Source: an uncultured Bacteroides sp. (lineage in GTDB: Bacteria > Bacteroidota > Bacteroidia > Bacteroidales > Bacteroidaceae). From it: a stretch of 64,000 nt of DNA. The notes under the pieces were generated by a model. It saw nothing but the letters and a program-made list of their open reading frames with translations. It was not told the DNA's origin and made no database searches. The stretch spans positions 29,422 to 93,421 of the forward strand of contig CASDXF010000005.1 of the NCBI GenBank assembly GCA_949285075.1, given 5' to 3'. Position 1 is the stretch's first letter, and every line of letters starts with the position of its first letter. Both the position numbers and the translations under genes were made by a program. Shown here in pieces: positions 44,436 through 53,817 of the stretch.

Positions 44436-44822
44436 GTGGACTATACCTTTCGTAAGGCCGAAAGGCTAAGCAGCAAAATCATAATCGGAAAGATGTTCGC
44501 GGGTGGCTTCTCCAAGTCATTCACCATCTTTCCGATACGTGTTGTATATATGCCCCTCGAACAGGGGGAAGCCCCGGCCGCCATCCTCGTCAGCGTCTCG
44601 AAGCGGAGGTTCAAGCGGGCCGTGGAGCGCAACAGGGTGAAACGGCAGCTGCGCGAGGTCTACCGAAGAAACAAGCATCTGCTGACCGACGAGCTGCAAC
44701 GCCGGGAGCAGCGGCTCGCCATCGCCTTCATCTACCTCTCGGACGAGCTGTTCGCCACCGCCGAACTGGAGAACGGGATGAAAACGGCGCTACAGCGCAT
44801 CTCGGAAAAACTGTTTCCATGA
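44436..44822 (+). CDS. rnpA: Ribonuclease P protein component
   Basis: 128 residues from a GTG at 44436 ([14 protein letters not shown]), which matches RnpA N-termini of the group. The ATG at 44397 would overlap hemD by 32 bp and add a nonconserved stretch. The RNA-binding motif [22 protein letters not shown] is present (about 64-85). RnpA is the protein part of RNase P, which matures tRNA 5' ends. The stop overlaps the yidD start (ATGA). Confidence 0.88.
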   Translation: MDYTFRKAERLSSKIIIGKMFAGGFSKSFTIFPIRVVYMPLEQGEAPAAILVSVSKRRFKRAVERNRVKRQLREVYRRNKHLLTDELQRREQRLAIAFIYLSDELFATAELENGMKTALQRISEKLFP

Positions 44823-45094
44823 CTCCCCTCGCCCGCCGCATAGCCGTCATGGGCGGAAAAGCAGGAAACGCCGTAAAAAGATTCCTTTCGCTTCTGCTGC
44901 TAATGCCCATCTACTTCTACCGCTCGTGCATCTCGCCCTTCACGCCCGCCTCGTGCCGGTTCACGCCCACCTGCTCCGCGTACGCGGTGGAGGCCATAAA
45001 GAAACACGGCCCCTTCAAGGGACTTTACTTGGCGATACGGCGCATCCTGCGATGCCATCCGTGGGGAGGCTCCGGATACGACCCCGTGCCTTAG
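44819..45094 (+). CDS. yidD: Membrane protein insertion efficiency factor YidD
   Basis: 91 residues. The core [48 protein letters not shown] contains the conserved Cys and the helical core. Its [14 protein letters not shown] end is standard. It helps YidC insert membrane proteins. It overlaps rnpA by 4 bp. The N-terminal 17 residues before the hydrophobic helix may be an extension. Confidence 0.93.
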   Translation: MTPLARRIAVMGGKAGNAVKRFLSLLLLMPIYFYRSCISPFTPASCRFTPTCSAYAVEAIKKHGPFKGLYLAIRRILRCHPWGGSGYDPVP

Positions 45095-45107
45095 CCCAGA
45101 TAACGAG

Positions 45108-45752
45108 ATGAGAACGATTCCCGACATACTGGACATTCACACGCACCGCCCGGAGAACGGCTCAAGGGCGATTGTAAGCTATTCCCCGCTCAACCGCTTT
45201 ACGCCCGAAGCCTGCCTATGTTCGGTAGGCGCGCATCCGTGGGAGCTGACCGAGGAGAACGCGGAAGCGCTGTGGAACAAGGTAAGGGAACTCTGCGCCT
45301 CGCGGCCGGTAGCAGCCATCGGAGAGACGGGACTGGACAAGCTGTCGCCCGCCCCTATGGAGCTGCAACTGTCTCTCTTCCGGAGGCACGTCGAGCTGTC
45401 CGAAACCCTCAGGCTACCCCTCATCATCCATTGCGTGAGGGCGATGGAGGAGCTGCTGAGCGTGAAAAAAGAGTCTCGGGCGACACGGCCGTGGATTTGG
45501 CACGGCTTCCGCGGAAAGCCGGAACAGGCGAGGCAGCTGCTAAGGCAGGGACTTTACCTCTCCTTCGGCGAACGCTACTCGGAAGAGGCGATGAGGGCGA
45601 CCCCGGCGGAACGGCTGTTCATCGAGACGGACGAGAGCGCGCTCGACATCGAGGCCATCCTGCGCCGGGCGGCGGAAATACGGGAGACGGAAGTGGAGAT
45701 GCTGCGAAAAACAATCCGGGAAAATATACGGAACGTCTTTTTCAGCGCATAA
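45108..45752 (+). CDS. TatD-family deoxyribonuclease
   Basis: 214 residues, short for TatD (about 260) but common for this Bacteroidales group. Metal ligands: DIHTHR (residues 8-13), GETGLDK (about 70), HCVRAMEEL (about 105) and HGFRGKPEQ (about 130), with ETDESALDIE (about 170). It is a TIM-barrel metal-dependent nuclease, although the substrate in this subgroup is unproven. It follows yidD by 13 bp. Confidence 0.85.
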   Translation: MRTIPDILDIHTHRPENGSRAIVSYSPLNRFTPEACLCSVGAHPWELTEENAEALWNKVRELCASRPVAAIGETGLDKLSPAPMELQLSLFRRHVELSETLRLPLIIHCVRAMEELLSVKKESRATRPWIWHGFRGKPEQARQLLRQGLYLSFGERYSEEAMRATPAERLFIETDESALDIEAILRRAAEIRETEVEMLRKTIRENIRNVFFSA

Positions 45753-45755
45753 AAG

Positions 45756-45786
45756 TTGTTCCTTAGAAGAAAGAGTCGTACTTTTG
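45756..45786 (+). promoter_or_regulatory. Promoter of tyrS
   Basis: GTTG at 45756-45759, 19 bp, then TACTTTTG (45779-45786) matches TAnnTTTG. It separates tyrS from the upstream operon. Confidence 0.7.
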
Positions 45787-45841
45787 CCCCAAAAGGATAA
45801 TTATTGTCTAACTATTAAATAATAAGAATTAGTATAGTACG

Positions 45842-47134
45842 ATGAACTTTGTAGAAGAATTAAGATGGCGCGGCATGTTGCAGGACATGATGCCGGGAAC
45901 GGAAGAACTACTGGCCAAAGAACAGGTAACCGCTTATATCGGCTTCGACCCTACCGCCGACTCGCTGCACATCGGCCATCTTTGCAGCGTAATGATATTA
46001 CGCCATTTTCAGCGTTGCGGACATAAACCGTTAGTCCTGATAGGCGGAGCCACGGGAATGATTGGAGACCCCTCGGGCAAGTCGGCGGAACGCAATCTGC
46101 TGAACGAGGAAACGTTGCGCCGCAACATGGAAGGAATGAAGAAGCAGCTCAGCAAGTTTCTCGACTTCGACTCCGACGCCCCCAATCACGCGGAAATGGT
46201 GAACAACTACGACTGGATGAAGAACTACACCTTCCTTGACTTCGCGAGAGAGGTGGGCAAGCACATCACCGTAAACTATATGATGGCTAAAGACTCGGTA
46301 AAAAGACGCCTGAACGGAGAGGCCCGCGACGGACTGTCGTTCACCGAATTCACCTACCAGCTGCTGCAAGGCTACGACTTCCTCCACCTCTACGAGACGA
46401 AGGGATGCAAGCTGCAAATGGGAGGCTCAGACCAATGGGGAAACATCACCACCGGAGCGGAGCTGATTCGCCGTACCAACGGAGGGGAAGTGTTCGCACT
46501 GACCTGCCCGCTAATCACGAAGGCCGACGGAGGCAAGTTCGGCAAGACCGAGTCTGGAAACATCTGGCTGGACCCGAGATATACCTCACCCTACAAGTTC
46601 TATCAGTTCTGGCTCAACGTCAGCGACGAAGACGCGGAACGCTACATCAAGATATTCACCTCCATCGACAAGGAAGAAATCGACGCCCTAATCGCGGAAC
46701 ACCACGAAGCCCCGCACCTGCGCGTCCTGCAAAAGCGGTTGGCGAAAGAGGTAACCGTCATGGTACATTCCGAAGAGGATTACAACGCGGCGGTAGACGC
46801 TTCCAACATCCTGTTCGGCAACGCCACTTCCGAAGCCCTGCATAAGCTAGACGAAAACACCTTGTTGGCCGTGTTCGAGGGAGTTCCACAGTTCGAGGTT
46901 TCCCGTGACGCGCTGTCGGAAGGCGTAAAGGCGGTAGACCTGCTCGCCGAGCACGCCGCGGTATTCGCCTCAAAGGGCGAGATGCGCAAGATGGTTCAAG
47001 GCGGAGGCGTTTCGCTCAACAAGGAAAAGCTGACCGCTTTCGACCAGATGATTACGGCCGCCGACCTGCTGAACGACAAGTACCTGCTTGTTCAGCGCGG
47101 CAAGAAGAACTACTATCTGCTGATTGCGAAATAA
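45842..47134 (+). CDS. tyrS: Tyrosyl-tRNA synthetase
   Basis: 430 residues. The class I motif HIGH is HIGHLCS within [13 protein letters not shown] (about 40-52) and KMSKS-like KFGKTESG (about 230-237). The C-terminal S4-type domain (about 345-430) ends with [14 protein letters not shown]. It charges tRNA-Tyr. It is not followed by a clear operon partner. Confidence 0.96.
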   Translation: MNFVEELRWRGMLQDMMPGTEELLAKEQVTAYIGFDPTADSLHIGHLCSVMILRHFQRCGHKPLVLIGGATGMIGDPSGKSAERNLLNEETLRRNMEGMKKQLSKFLDFDSDAPNHAEMVNNYDWMKNYTFLDFAREVGKHITVNYMMAKDSVKRRLNGEARDGLSFTEFTYQLLQGYDFLHLYETKGCKLQMGGSDQWGNITTGAELIRRTNGGEVFALTCPLITKADGGKFGKTESGNIWLDPRYTSPYKFYQFWLNVSDEDAERYIKIFTSIDKEEIDALIAEHHEAPHLRVLQKRLAKEVTVMVHSEEDYNAAVDASNILFGNATSEALHKLDENTLLAVFEGVPQFEVSRDALSEGVKAVDLLAEHAAVFASKGEMRKMVQGGGVSLNKEKLTAFDQMITAADLLNDKYLLVQRGKKNYYLLIAK

Positions 47135-47161
47135 AAAAGCCTTTCCGGTTTTTGCCATAAG

Positions 47162-47215
47162 TGGCCGCTAAACATTGTCCGGAGTTCTAAAGAGACCCGA
47201 CGAGTTTAGCGGCCA
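47162..47215 (+). terminator. Possible terminator hairpin after tyrS
   Basis: A 12-bp perfect inverted repeat (TGGCCGCTAAAC at 47162-47173, GTTTAGCGGCCA at 47204-47215) with a 30-bp loop and TTCTGTTT after it. The loop is longer than usual for a terminator, so the role is uncertain. Confidence 0.4.
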
Positions 47216-47312
47216 TTCTGTTTATAAGCGTCTTCACCGGAGAGATTACGAAGCTACGCATCGGCGGATAACAGGCTGTTTCTCCGGCTCATTACACCTA
47301 CAACGCCCCGGT

Positions 47313-47495
47313 TCATCGCGGCAACGATTGGGTAAAGAACTCGTTCATCTTCCGCAACGCCATGCCGATGTACTTCGGGTTGTCATAAAGGTCGAAGTGC
47401 CCCGCGCCGTCAATGACGTATAGCTCCTTCGGACCGTTGGAAAGCTCCACCGCCATAGTCCAATAACCGTTTTTAAAACTTACTTTCCGTTTCAT
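47313..47495 (-). pseudogene. Alpha/beta hydrolase remnant with an internal deletion
   Basis: 61 codons from the ATG at 47495. The N-terminal MKRKVSFKNGYWTMAVEL and the C-terminal KELYVIDGAGHFDLYDNPKYI resemble the two ends of an alpha/beta hydrolase. The last His-containing block (GAGHFDLYD) would be the active-site His. The middle, including the nucleophile elbow, is missing, while the frame is kept. A -7-like element (TACCTTCG, minus strand, about 47519-47527) lies upstream. A diverging AraC gene stands where its regulator would be. Confidence 0.55.
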
Positions 47496-47615
47496 TTTGA
47501 TAATCCGTTTTACAACACCGCGAAGGTAGGCGGAAAGCGTACCCCCTTCTGTATACAAATCTTCGGTTGCGCTACCAATTCTTACGGAACGGCATGAAAT
47601 GCGGAAACAATGGCT

Positions 47616-47623
47616 TAACTTCG
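47616..47623 (+). promoter_or_regulatory. Possible -7 element for the AraC gene at 47648
   Basis: TAACTTCG, one mismatch to TAnnTTTG, 25 bp before the ATG. An AAAGGAG ribosome site follows at about 47633-47639, which is strong for this phylum. Confidence 0.4.
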
Positions 47624-47647
47624 CGCCAAAAGAAAGGAGAACATGTT

Positions 47648-48550
47648 ATGAACGAGTTGCTTAAGGCCCATACGATTTACGACTACAACGAATGGGCGGG
47701 CGTAGAGACCCGGCATCCGCTGGCCGGATTCATCGACTTCTCTACGGTGGCCCCCCTGCGCCACGCCCGCAAGTTCTACGGCTTCTACGCCGTGTTCCTG
47801 AAAGACGCGAAATGCGGCGAGCTGCGCTACGGACGGCAGCGTTACGATTATCAGGACGGGACGCTGATATTCGTCGCTCCCGGACAGACGTTCGGGGCGG
47901 AAGACGACGGCACGGTGTTTCAACCCACGGGCTACCTGCTGATGTTTCACCCCGACCTGCTCAGGAACACTCCACTGGGCGGACAGATAAAGGACTACAC
48001 CTTCTTTTCCTACGAGACCAACGAGGCCCTGCACCTCAGCGCGGAAGAGCGGCAAATCGTCATGGACTGCTTCCGCAAGATACAGTACGAGCTGAACCAC
48101 GCCATAGACAAGCACAGCAAGGCGCTAATCGTAGACAGCGTGAAGATGCTGCTCGACTACTGCACCCGATTCTACGACCGCCAGTTCGTCACGCGCGACA
48201 ACGCGAACAAGGACATTCTCGTCCGCTTCGAGCGGCTGCTGAACGACTACTTCGCGGCCGGAAAAGCGGAATCGGAGGGACTGCCCACCGTGCAATACTG
48301 CGCCGACGCCCTGCACCTCTCCTACAACTACTTCTGCGACCTGATTCGGAAGGAGACGGGAGTCACGGCGTTAGGGCACATACACGATAAGGTAATAGAC
48401 ATCGCCAAGACGCAAATCGTATCGAGCGGAAGAACCATCAGCGAGATAGCGTACCGATTGGGATTCCAATACTCCCAACACTTCACGCGGCTATTCAAGA
48501 AAAAGGTAGGCTGCACGCCGAACACGTACCGCGCGCAGATGATTTCGTGA
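47648..48550 (+). CDS. AraC-family transcriptional regulator
   Basis: 300 residues from the ATG at 47648 (MNELLKAHTIYDYNE), which is preceded by AAAGGAG. The in-frame ATG at 47567 is rejected because it overlaps the promoter. A sensor-like N-terminal domain (GTLIFVAPGQTFGAEDDG) is followed by an AraC HTH pair (about 205-300) with ISEIAYRLGFQYSQHFTRLFKKKVGCTPNTYR. It is divergent from the hydrolase remnant. Target and ligand are unknown. Confidence 0.88.
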   Translation: MNELLKAHTIYDYNEWAGVETRHPLAGFIDFSTVAPLRHARKFYGFYAVFLKDAKCGELRYGRQRYDYQDGTLIFVAPGQTFGAEDDGTVFQPTGYLLMFHPDLLRNTPLGGQIKDYTFFSYETNEALHLSAEERQIVMDCFRKIQYELNHAIDKHSKALIVDSVKMLLDYCTRFYDRQFVTRDNANKDILVRFERLLNDYFAAGKAESEGLPTVQYCADALHLSYNYFCDLIRKETGVTALGHIHDKVIDIAKTQIVSSGRTISEIAYRLGFQYSQHFTRLFKKKVGCTPNTYRAQMIS

Positions 48551-48563
48551 AGCAGTCTTAAAA

Positions 48564-48650
48564 ACAGCCCTACGGCTCGCGAGCCGCCGCCCTGCCTCTC
48601 GCGACAGACGGCCCTTCGGCACACGACAGACAGCCCTACGCCTCATGAGA
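48564..48650. repeat. 22-bp-period intergenic repeat array, site 6
   Basis: Mostly reverse-orientation units, for example CAGCCCTACGGCTCGCGAG and CAGCCCTACGCCTCATGAGA, with direct GAGCCGCCGCCCTGCCTCTCGC between. It lies between the AraC and rhamnosidase genes. The 180 bp after it hold no feature I recognise. Confidence 0.75.
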
Positions 48651-48832
48651 CTCTTCAAATGCGGTAGATAAGCGATTCCGTAGCAATGTTTTCGCCTTCT
48701 TTTTTGCAAGTTTAGCGTTTTCTTGATAACTTGCCCCCGCATTTCTTCTGCGTTCTGTTGAATACACTAATTATACAGCAACCAAAGATTCAAGCAAACT
48801 CTTAAAAATTACCTTTTAACTGATTATATCTT

Positions 48833-51481
48833 ATGAAACTGCCCGTTTTTCTATCGACAGTCGCCTGTCTTTTTTCCGCGTTGCACTTTTGTTCCTGCAC
48901 CGACTCCATGACCGTAACGTCGTTGGAATGCGAGGAACTGGTAAACCCGATAGCCATAGACAACCGTAGCCCGCACCTGAGCTGGACGCTAAGCTCCGAG
49001 ACGCGGGGCGACCGCCAGACCGCCTATCAGGTACTGGCCGCCTCGGACGAGAGCCTGCTGACCGAAGAGAAGGCCGACCTGTGGAACTCCGGTAAGGTCG
49101 ACTCGCGAGAGTCCGTCCGGATTCCCTATCAGGGGAAAGGACTGTCGTCCCGGAGCTTGGTGTACTGGAAAGTGCGCGTATGGGACAAGGACGACTCTCC
49201 GTCCGCTTGGAGCAACCCCGCGCGTTTCGGGGTGGGACTTCTGGAACCGGGCGACTGGACAGCGAAGTACATCGGAGCCGCGGAGAACGGAATGCGGTCT
49301 CCGGTACTCCGGAAGACCTTCCGTTGGGACGGCCACGCCGAGAACGCGTTCCTGCACGTCAATTCCTTAGGCTACCACGAGGTATGGCTCAACGGGCAGA
49401 AGGTGGGCGACGACGTGCTCAGCCCCGCCGTCTCGCAGTACGACAAGCGTTCCCTATCGGTGACTTACGACCTGAACGGCCTGCTGAAGGAGGGGGAGAA
49501 CGACTTGGCGCTGTGGCTCGGCAAGGGCTGGTACCGCGAAGACCTACCGGGAGTAGTGCCCGGCGGACCGTTCGTCAGGGCGCAGATAGACGCGCGGAAG
49601 GCCGACCGCGCGTGGAGCACGCTCCTCGCCACGGACTCCACATGGCTCGCGAGCGAGAGCGCGTACACCTCCTTCGGCAGTTGGAGGCCGCATCAGTTCG
49701 GCGGAGAGATTCTCAACGCGAGCGGACTGTCGGACATGAGCAAGGCCGCGCTGGACACCGCCACGTGGAGGCCGGCGCGCGTGGCCGACATACCGAGCCA
49801 CGCCACCTCGCCGCAGATGGCCGAGCCTAACCGCGTCGTGGCGAGCTTCCATCCGCTGTCGGTGCGCCAAGACAGTTTAGGGGCGTGGATTTTCGACATG
49901 GGGAAGAACCTCACGGGATGGACGAGCATCTCGTTCCCCAAACTGAAGAAAGGGCAGGAGATACGCATCGGCTACTGCGACTTTCTGGACAAGAAAGGCG
50001 AGTTCAGGGACGGACTGTACGAGGACTTCTACATCGCCTCCGGCAACGGAGAGGAGCGTTTCGTCAACAAGTTCAACTATAAGGCCTACCGCTACCTGAA
50101 GCTCTCCGGTCTGGATACTCCGCCGGCCCTTTCGGACGTTACCGCCCACCTGATTCGCACGGGATACTCCGGCAAGTCGGAATTCTCGTGCTCCGACAAG
50201 GACATGAACGCCATACACGACATGATACAGTACACCCTCGAATGCCTGACCCTCGGGGGCTACATGGTAGACTGCCCGCAGATAGAGCGGCTCGGCTACG
50301 GGGGAGACGGCAACGCCTCCACGCTGACCGCGCAGACCATGTTCAACCTCGCGCCCCTTTACAGAAACTGGATGCAGGCGTGGAGAGACAGCATGAAGGA
50401 GGACGGAAGCATGCCCCACACGGCGCCCAATCCGTACACCGCGGGCGGAGGCCCGTTCTGGTGCGGATTTATCGTGACCGCCTCGTGGCAAACCTACGTA
50501 GACTACGCCGACCGCACGCTGCTTGAACAGAGCTACCCGTACATGCGGCAATGGATGGCGTACGCCCAGTCCTACATGGTAGACGGACTCCTGAAGCGGT
50601 GGCCCGATACGGATTACAGGGGATGGTATCTCGGCGACTGGGCCACGCCCTCGGGCATCAACCAGACCGACCCGTCCTCGGTAGACTTGGTGAACAACTG
50701 CTTCCTTGCCGTCTGCTTCGACACGATGTCGAAGATAGCCGCCCTGCTCGGGGAAGAGACCGACAGCCGCCGCTACGCCTCCCGCGCCGGAGAGCTGAAG
50801 GCGTTAATCCACAAGACGTTCTATAACCCGGAGACGAAAACCTACGCCTCAGGCACGCAGATAGACTTGGTGTACCCGATGCTGGCGGGGGCAGTGCCCG
50901 AAGAGTGCAAGGGCGAGGTCATGGAGACCCTGCTCACCGTCACCCGCGAACGGTTCGGCGGGCATCTCGCCACCGGACTGGTGGGAGTTCCCGTCATCAC
51001 CCAGTGGGCCACGGAGAGCGGAAACGCCGAACTGATGTACAGCATGCTCAAGCAGAGGGACTATCCCGGCTACCTCTACATGATAGACAACGGAGCCACC
51101 ACGACATGGGAGCACTGGAACGGGGAACGGAGCCACATCCATAACTGTTATAACGGCATCGGCTCATGGTTCTACCAAGCCCTCGCCGGAATAGTGCCTG
51201 ACGAGCGCTTCCCGGGCTACAGGCACGTGACCATCAAGCCTCAGTCCGTGAGCGGCGTTTCGTGGGTGAAGGCCGCGAAGGACACGCCGTACGGAAGGCT
51301 CGCGGTAGAGTGGGAGAGAGCGCGTGACGAGTTCCGCCTTTCCGTCTCCATCCCTGTCGGCTGCTCGGCTACCGTGTATCTGCCGAACGACCCGTCCCGA
51401 CCCGTCGAGCTCGCCTCCGGACGGCACGACCTCAGCGTGAAGGCTCCGATTCCCAGTCACGGCACGCCCCCGGCGCTTTAA
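48833..51481 (+). CDS. Alpha-L-rhamnosidase (glycoside hydrolase family 78)
   Basis: 882 residues. The lipoprotein signal peptide ends HFCSC. An N-terminal beta-sandwich (about 28-130, LECEELVNPIAIDNRSPHLSW) is followed by the Bac_rhamnosid N domain with WKVRVWDKDDSPSAWS and RKTFRWDGHAENAFLHVNSL. The alpha/alpha barrel (about 450-770) has DCPQIERLGYGGDGNA, with the acidic pair of the active site, and TTWEHWNGERSHIHNCYNG. It releases terminal L-rhamnose from pectin or glycosides at the cell surface. A beta C-domain follows. Confidence 0.9.
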   Translation: MKLPVFLSTVACLFSALHFCSCTDSMTVTSLECEELVNPIAIDNRSPHLSWTLSSETRGDRQTAYQVLAASDESLLTEEKADLWNSGKVDSRESVRIPYQGKGLSSRSLVYWKVRVWDKDDSPSAWSNPARFGVGLLEPGDWTAKYIGAAENGMRSPVLRKTFRWDGHAENAFLHVNSLGYHEVWLNGQKVGDDVLSPAVSQYDKRSLSVTYDLNGLLKEGENDLALWLGKGWYREDLPGVVPGGPFVRAQIDARKADRAWSTLLATDSTWLASESAYTSFGSWRPHQFGGEILNASGLSDMSKAALDTATWRPARVADIPSHATSPQMAEPNRVVASFHPLSVRQDSLGAWIFDMGKNLTGWTSISFPKLKKGQEIRIGYCDFLDKKGEFRDGLYEDFYIASGNGEERFVNKFNYKAYRYLKLSGLDTPPALSDVTAHLIRTGYSGKSEFSCSDKDMNAIHDMIQYTLECLTLGGYMVDCPQIERLGYGGDGNASTLTAQTMFNLAPLYRNWMQAWRDSMKEDGSMPHTAPNPYTAGGGPFWCGFIVTASWQTYVDYADRTLLEQSYPYMRQWMAYAQSYMVDGLLKRWPDTDYRGWYLGDWATPSGINQTDPSSVDLVNNCFLAVCFDTMSKIAALLGEETDSRRYASRAGELKALIHKTFYNPETKTYASGTQIDLVYPMLAGAVPEECKGEVMETLLTVTRERFGGHLATGLVGVPVITQWATESGNAELMYSMLKQRDYPGYLYMIDNGATTTWEHWNGERSHIHNCYNGIGSWFYQALAGIVPDERFPGYRHVTIKPQSVSGVSWVKAAKDTPYGRLAVEWERARDEFRLSVSIPVGCSATVYLPNDPSRPVELASGRHDLSVKAPIPSHGTPPAL

Positions 51482-51511
51482 AGCCCTCGGCGAATGTCTG
51501 AAAAGCCCTAT

Positions 51512-51548
51512 AAGGCGAGACTCACTCCGCGTCTCGCCTTTTCTTTTT
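51512..51548 (+). terminator. Terminator of the GH78 gene, overlapping the end of the next gene
   Basis: AAGGCGAGAC (51512-51521) pairs with GTCTCGCCTT (51531-51540), and CTTTTTC follows. The stop of the convergent AraC gene lies in the loop. Confidence 0.75.
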
Positions 51549-52367
51549 CCTGAACTCCCTCGGCGTCATTCCCGTATATTGCCGGAAGACGCGGGAAAAG
51601 AACGACGGGTTCGGATAGTTCAGCCTTTCCGATATCTCGGTGACGGGAAGGGTAGTCGAGCGCAAAAGCAGCTTAGCCTCGCGCAGGATGAAGTCCGTCG
51701 CCCAGAAATGAAACGTATTTCCGGTGACAGTCTTCAGTACCCGCATCAGGTACTTGTCCGAGACGCACAGCTTATCGGCATAGAACAAGACGGAACGCTT
51801 CTCCTTATAATGCAGATGAAGCAGGAAGAAAAAGCGGTCGGTCAACTCCTCTTGCCGGGTGACCGATATCGATACGCCGCTGTTCAGATACAGCTCGTTG
51901 ACTTCGAGCAGAAAGGAGAACAGCAGTCCTTCGACCACAAGCAGTCGCCCGCCGCTCTCCCGGTGGCGTTCCGCGATAAAGTCGTAGTATCCCTTCGCCA
52001 TCCGGCGGTCCTTCTCCCTCAGCCACAGGCAGGGGTTGCTCCCTATGTACCTCGAAGTGTCCGCTTTCCGCAGCAAGGGAAAGTCGGACAGGAAATCGAA
52101 CTCGAACCAGAGGTACTCGTACAGGAAGTCGTCCGTGCGCGACAATAGCCTGACCAGACGGTTAGGATACAGATATATCATCGTTCCGGAACACAGCGAG
52201 TATCTCTTCCCGCCAATTTCCACCACGGCCTTTCCCCTCAGGACAAGCGCCAAGAACACCTTATACAAAGGTGTCCGCGCCGCCTTCCCTTCCGGAAAGA
52301 ACAGGGAGAGGTCTCCCTCGCAGGAGCATATCCTAAAGCTGTCTGTCGTATCTTTATCGGTTGTCAT
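51522..52367 (-). CDS. AraC-family transcriptional regulator
   Basis: 281 residues. A cupin-like N-terminal domain (about 20-110, KRYSLCSGTMIYLYPNRLVRLLS) and a C-terminal AraC HTH pair with PVTEISERLNYPNPSFFSRVFRQYTGMTPREFR. It converges on the GH78 gene and diverges from the MFS exporter gene. Control of either is possible. Confidence 0.88.
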   Translation of the reverse strand: MTTDKDTTDSFRICSCEGDLSLFFPEGKAARTPLYKVFLALVLRGKAVVEIGGKRYSLCSGTMIYLYPNRLVRLLSRTDDFLYEYLWFEFDFLSDFPLLRKADTSRYIGSNPCLWLREKDRRMAKGYYDFIAERHRESGGRLLVVEGLLFSFLLEVNELYLNSGVSISVTRQEELTDRFFFLLHLHYKEKRSVLFYADKLCVSDKYLMRVLKTVTGNTFHFWATDFILREAKLLLRSTTLPVTEISERLNYPNPSFFSRVFRQYTGMTPREFRKKKRRDAE

Positions 52368-52492
52368 AAGCCCTAATATTTCACGCGAAAATACGACTTT
52401 GTCACTATCCGGACAATTCAGACATGGAAAAGGACAAAAAGATACAGCGAAATATCGTGAACTTCGCGGCGAAAATAAGAGTCAAATCGTCT

Positions 52493-53671
52493 ATGGCAGA
52501 AAAATCCGCTAACTCTACACTTTATGTCCTGATTGTGGTTGGGACAATCTCGGCCTTCGGCCCGTTTGTAACCGACTTCTACCTGCCCGCCCTCCCCATG
52601 TTGGCGGAATACTTCCGCACTACGGCCTCGCTCGTACAACTCAGCCTGACCTTCAGCATGGTAGGACTGGCCGCCGGGCAACTGGTCATCGGCCCGTTGA
52701 GCGACAGATACGGCCGGAAAAAGCCCCTGATTGCCTCCCTTGTCCTATTCTGCGCGTCCACGGCGGGATGCCTGTACGCCCCAGACATCCACGGGTTCAT
52801 TCTCTTCCGGCTGCTGCAAGGGCTGTCCGGAGCCGGCGGCGTAGTCGTCTCCAAATCCATCGCCACCGACCTTTACAAGGGAAAAGAGCTTACCCGCTTC
52901 TTCTCCATGCTCGGCTGCGTGCAAGGCCTCGCTCCCATCTGTGCGCCCGTACTGGGAGGCATCCTGTTGGAAGCGACCGACTGGAAAGGCATTTTCTGGA
53001 TTCTGATATGCATAGGGCTATCGCTCATCGTGTCGCTGACGTTCTTTAAGGAATCCCTGAATGGCGACCAACGGCGTCAGAGCGGAGCGCTCTCCACCTT
53101 CCGGCAGTATGTCCCCGTATTCCGAAACGCCCGGTTCATGCGTTACGTACTGGTTCAGGCGTTCGCCATGGGGATGATGTTTACCTATATAGCCGCCTCC
53201 CCGTTCATCTTTCAGGAACACTTCCGCATGTCTCCGCTGGCGTATAGCCTCTGCTTCGGGGTCAACGCGTTAGGCATCATGGCGGGCAGCTTGGCCGTAC
53301 CGCTGTTCCGCGACGCCGTCAGCGCGTTGCGCGCCGGAACCGCCGGTTTCGGCATCGTCAGCCTGCTTGTCGCCATGTCTCTCACCCTTTCCGCTTCCGT
53401 ATGGTACGCCGAGCTCTCCCTCTTCATCCTCATGCTCTTCTTGGGGCTGATACTTCCCAGTTCCACCACGCTCGCGCTCGATTTGGAAAGAGACAACTCC
53501 GGAAGCGCCTCCGCGTTGCTCGGCTTCCTGATATTCCTGTTTGGCGGGATACTCTCTCCGCTAACCGGATTGGGAAACATGCTCTATACGACCAGCGCCA
53601 TAATCATCGCCTGCTGTGCCGGAACATGGCTCTGCAACCACGGCTTGGTAAAATTGAGAAGTAAGAAGTAA
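52493..53671 (+). CDS. Bcr/CflA-family multidrug efflux MFS transporter
   Basis: 392 residues from the ATG at 52493 (MAEKSANSTLYVLIVVG). The ATG at 52424 would overlap the upstream regulatory region and adds a charged stretch. Twelve membrane helices. Motif A SDRYGRKKPLI lies after helix 2, and DFYLPALP near residue 33 is typical of the Bcr/CflA group. It exports drugs or metabolites with proton influx. The substrate is unknown. It is divergent from an AraC gene. Confidence 0.88.
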   Translation: MAEKSANSTLYVLIVVGTISAFGPFVTDFYLPALPMLAEYFRTTASLVQLSLTFSMVGLAAGQLVIGPLSDRYGRKKPLIASLVLFCASTAGCLYAPDIHGFILFRLLQGLSGAGGVVVSKSIATDLYKGKELTRFFSMLGCVQGLAPICAPVLGGILLEATDWKGIFWILICIGLSLIVSLTFFKESLNGDQRRQSGALSTFRQYVPVFRNARFMRYVLVQAFAMGMMFTYIAASPFIFQEHFRMSPLAYSLCFGVNALGIMAGSLAVPLFRDAVSALRAGTAGFGIVSLLVAMSLTLSASVWYAELSLFILMLFLGLILPSSTTLALDLERDNSGSASALLGFLIFLFGGILSPLTGLGNMLYTTSAIIIACCAGTWLCNHGLVKLRSKK

Positions 53672-53739
53672 GAAATAAGAAAAGAGAACCACGCCGCAAG
53701 ACTTCTCCGTTTTCAATTCTCAATTCTCAATTTAACAGG

Positions 53740-53786
53740 TAGGGCAACGGCTCGCGAGAAACAGCCCCTCGGCTCGCGAGAAACAA
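53740..53786. repeat. 22-bp-period intergenic repeat array, site 7
   Basis: Two units: GCAACGGCTCGCGAGAAACAGC and CCCTCGGCTCGCGAGAAACAAG. It is preceded by AT-rich simple sequence (CAATTCTCAATTCTCAATTT). Confidence 0.75.
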
Positions 53787-53817
53787 GGCAGACTGAAAAC
53801 TCTCCATGCCCCGCTAC

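Noticed and set aside
45108-45752. Truncation of the TatD gene (214 residues against about 260)
   Set aside because: All metal-ligand motifs are present and the short form is common in this group, so it is listed as intact.
47175-47423. A plus-strand frame downstream of tyrS
   Set aside because: It is antisense to the alpha/beta hydrolase remnant and has no recognisable motif.
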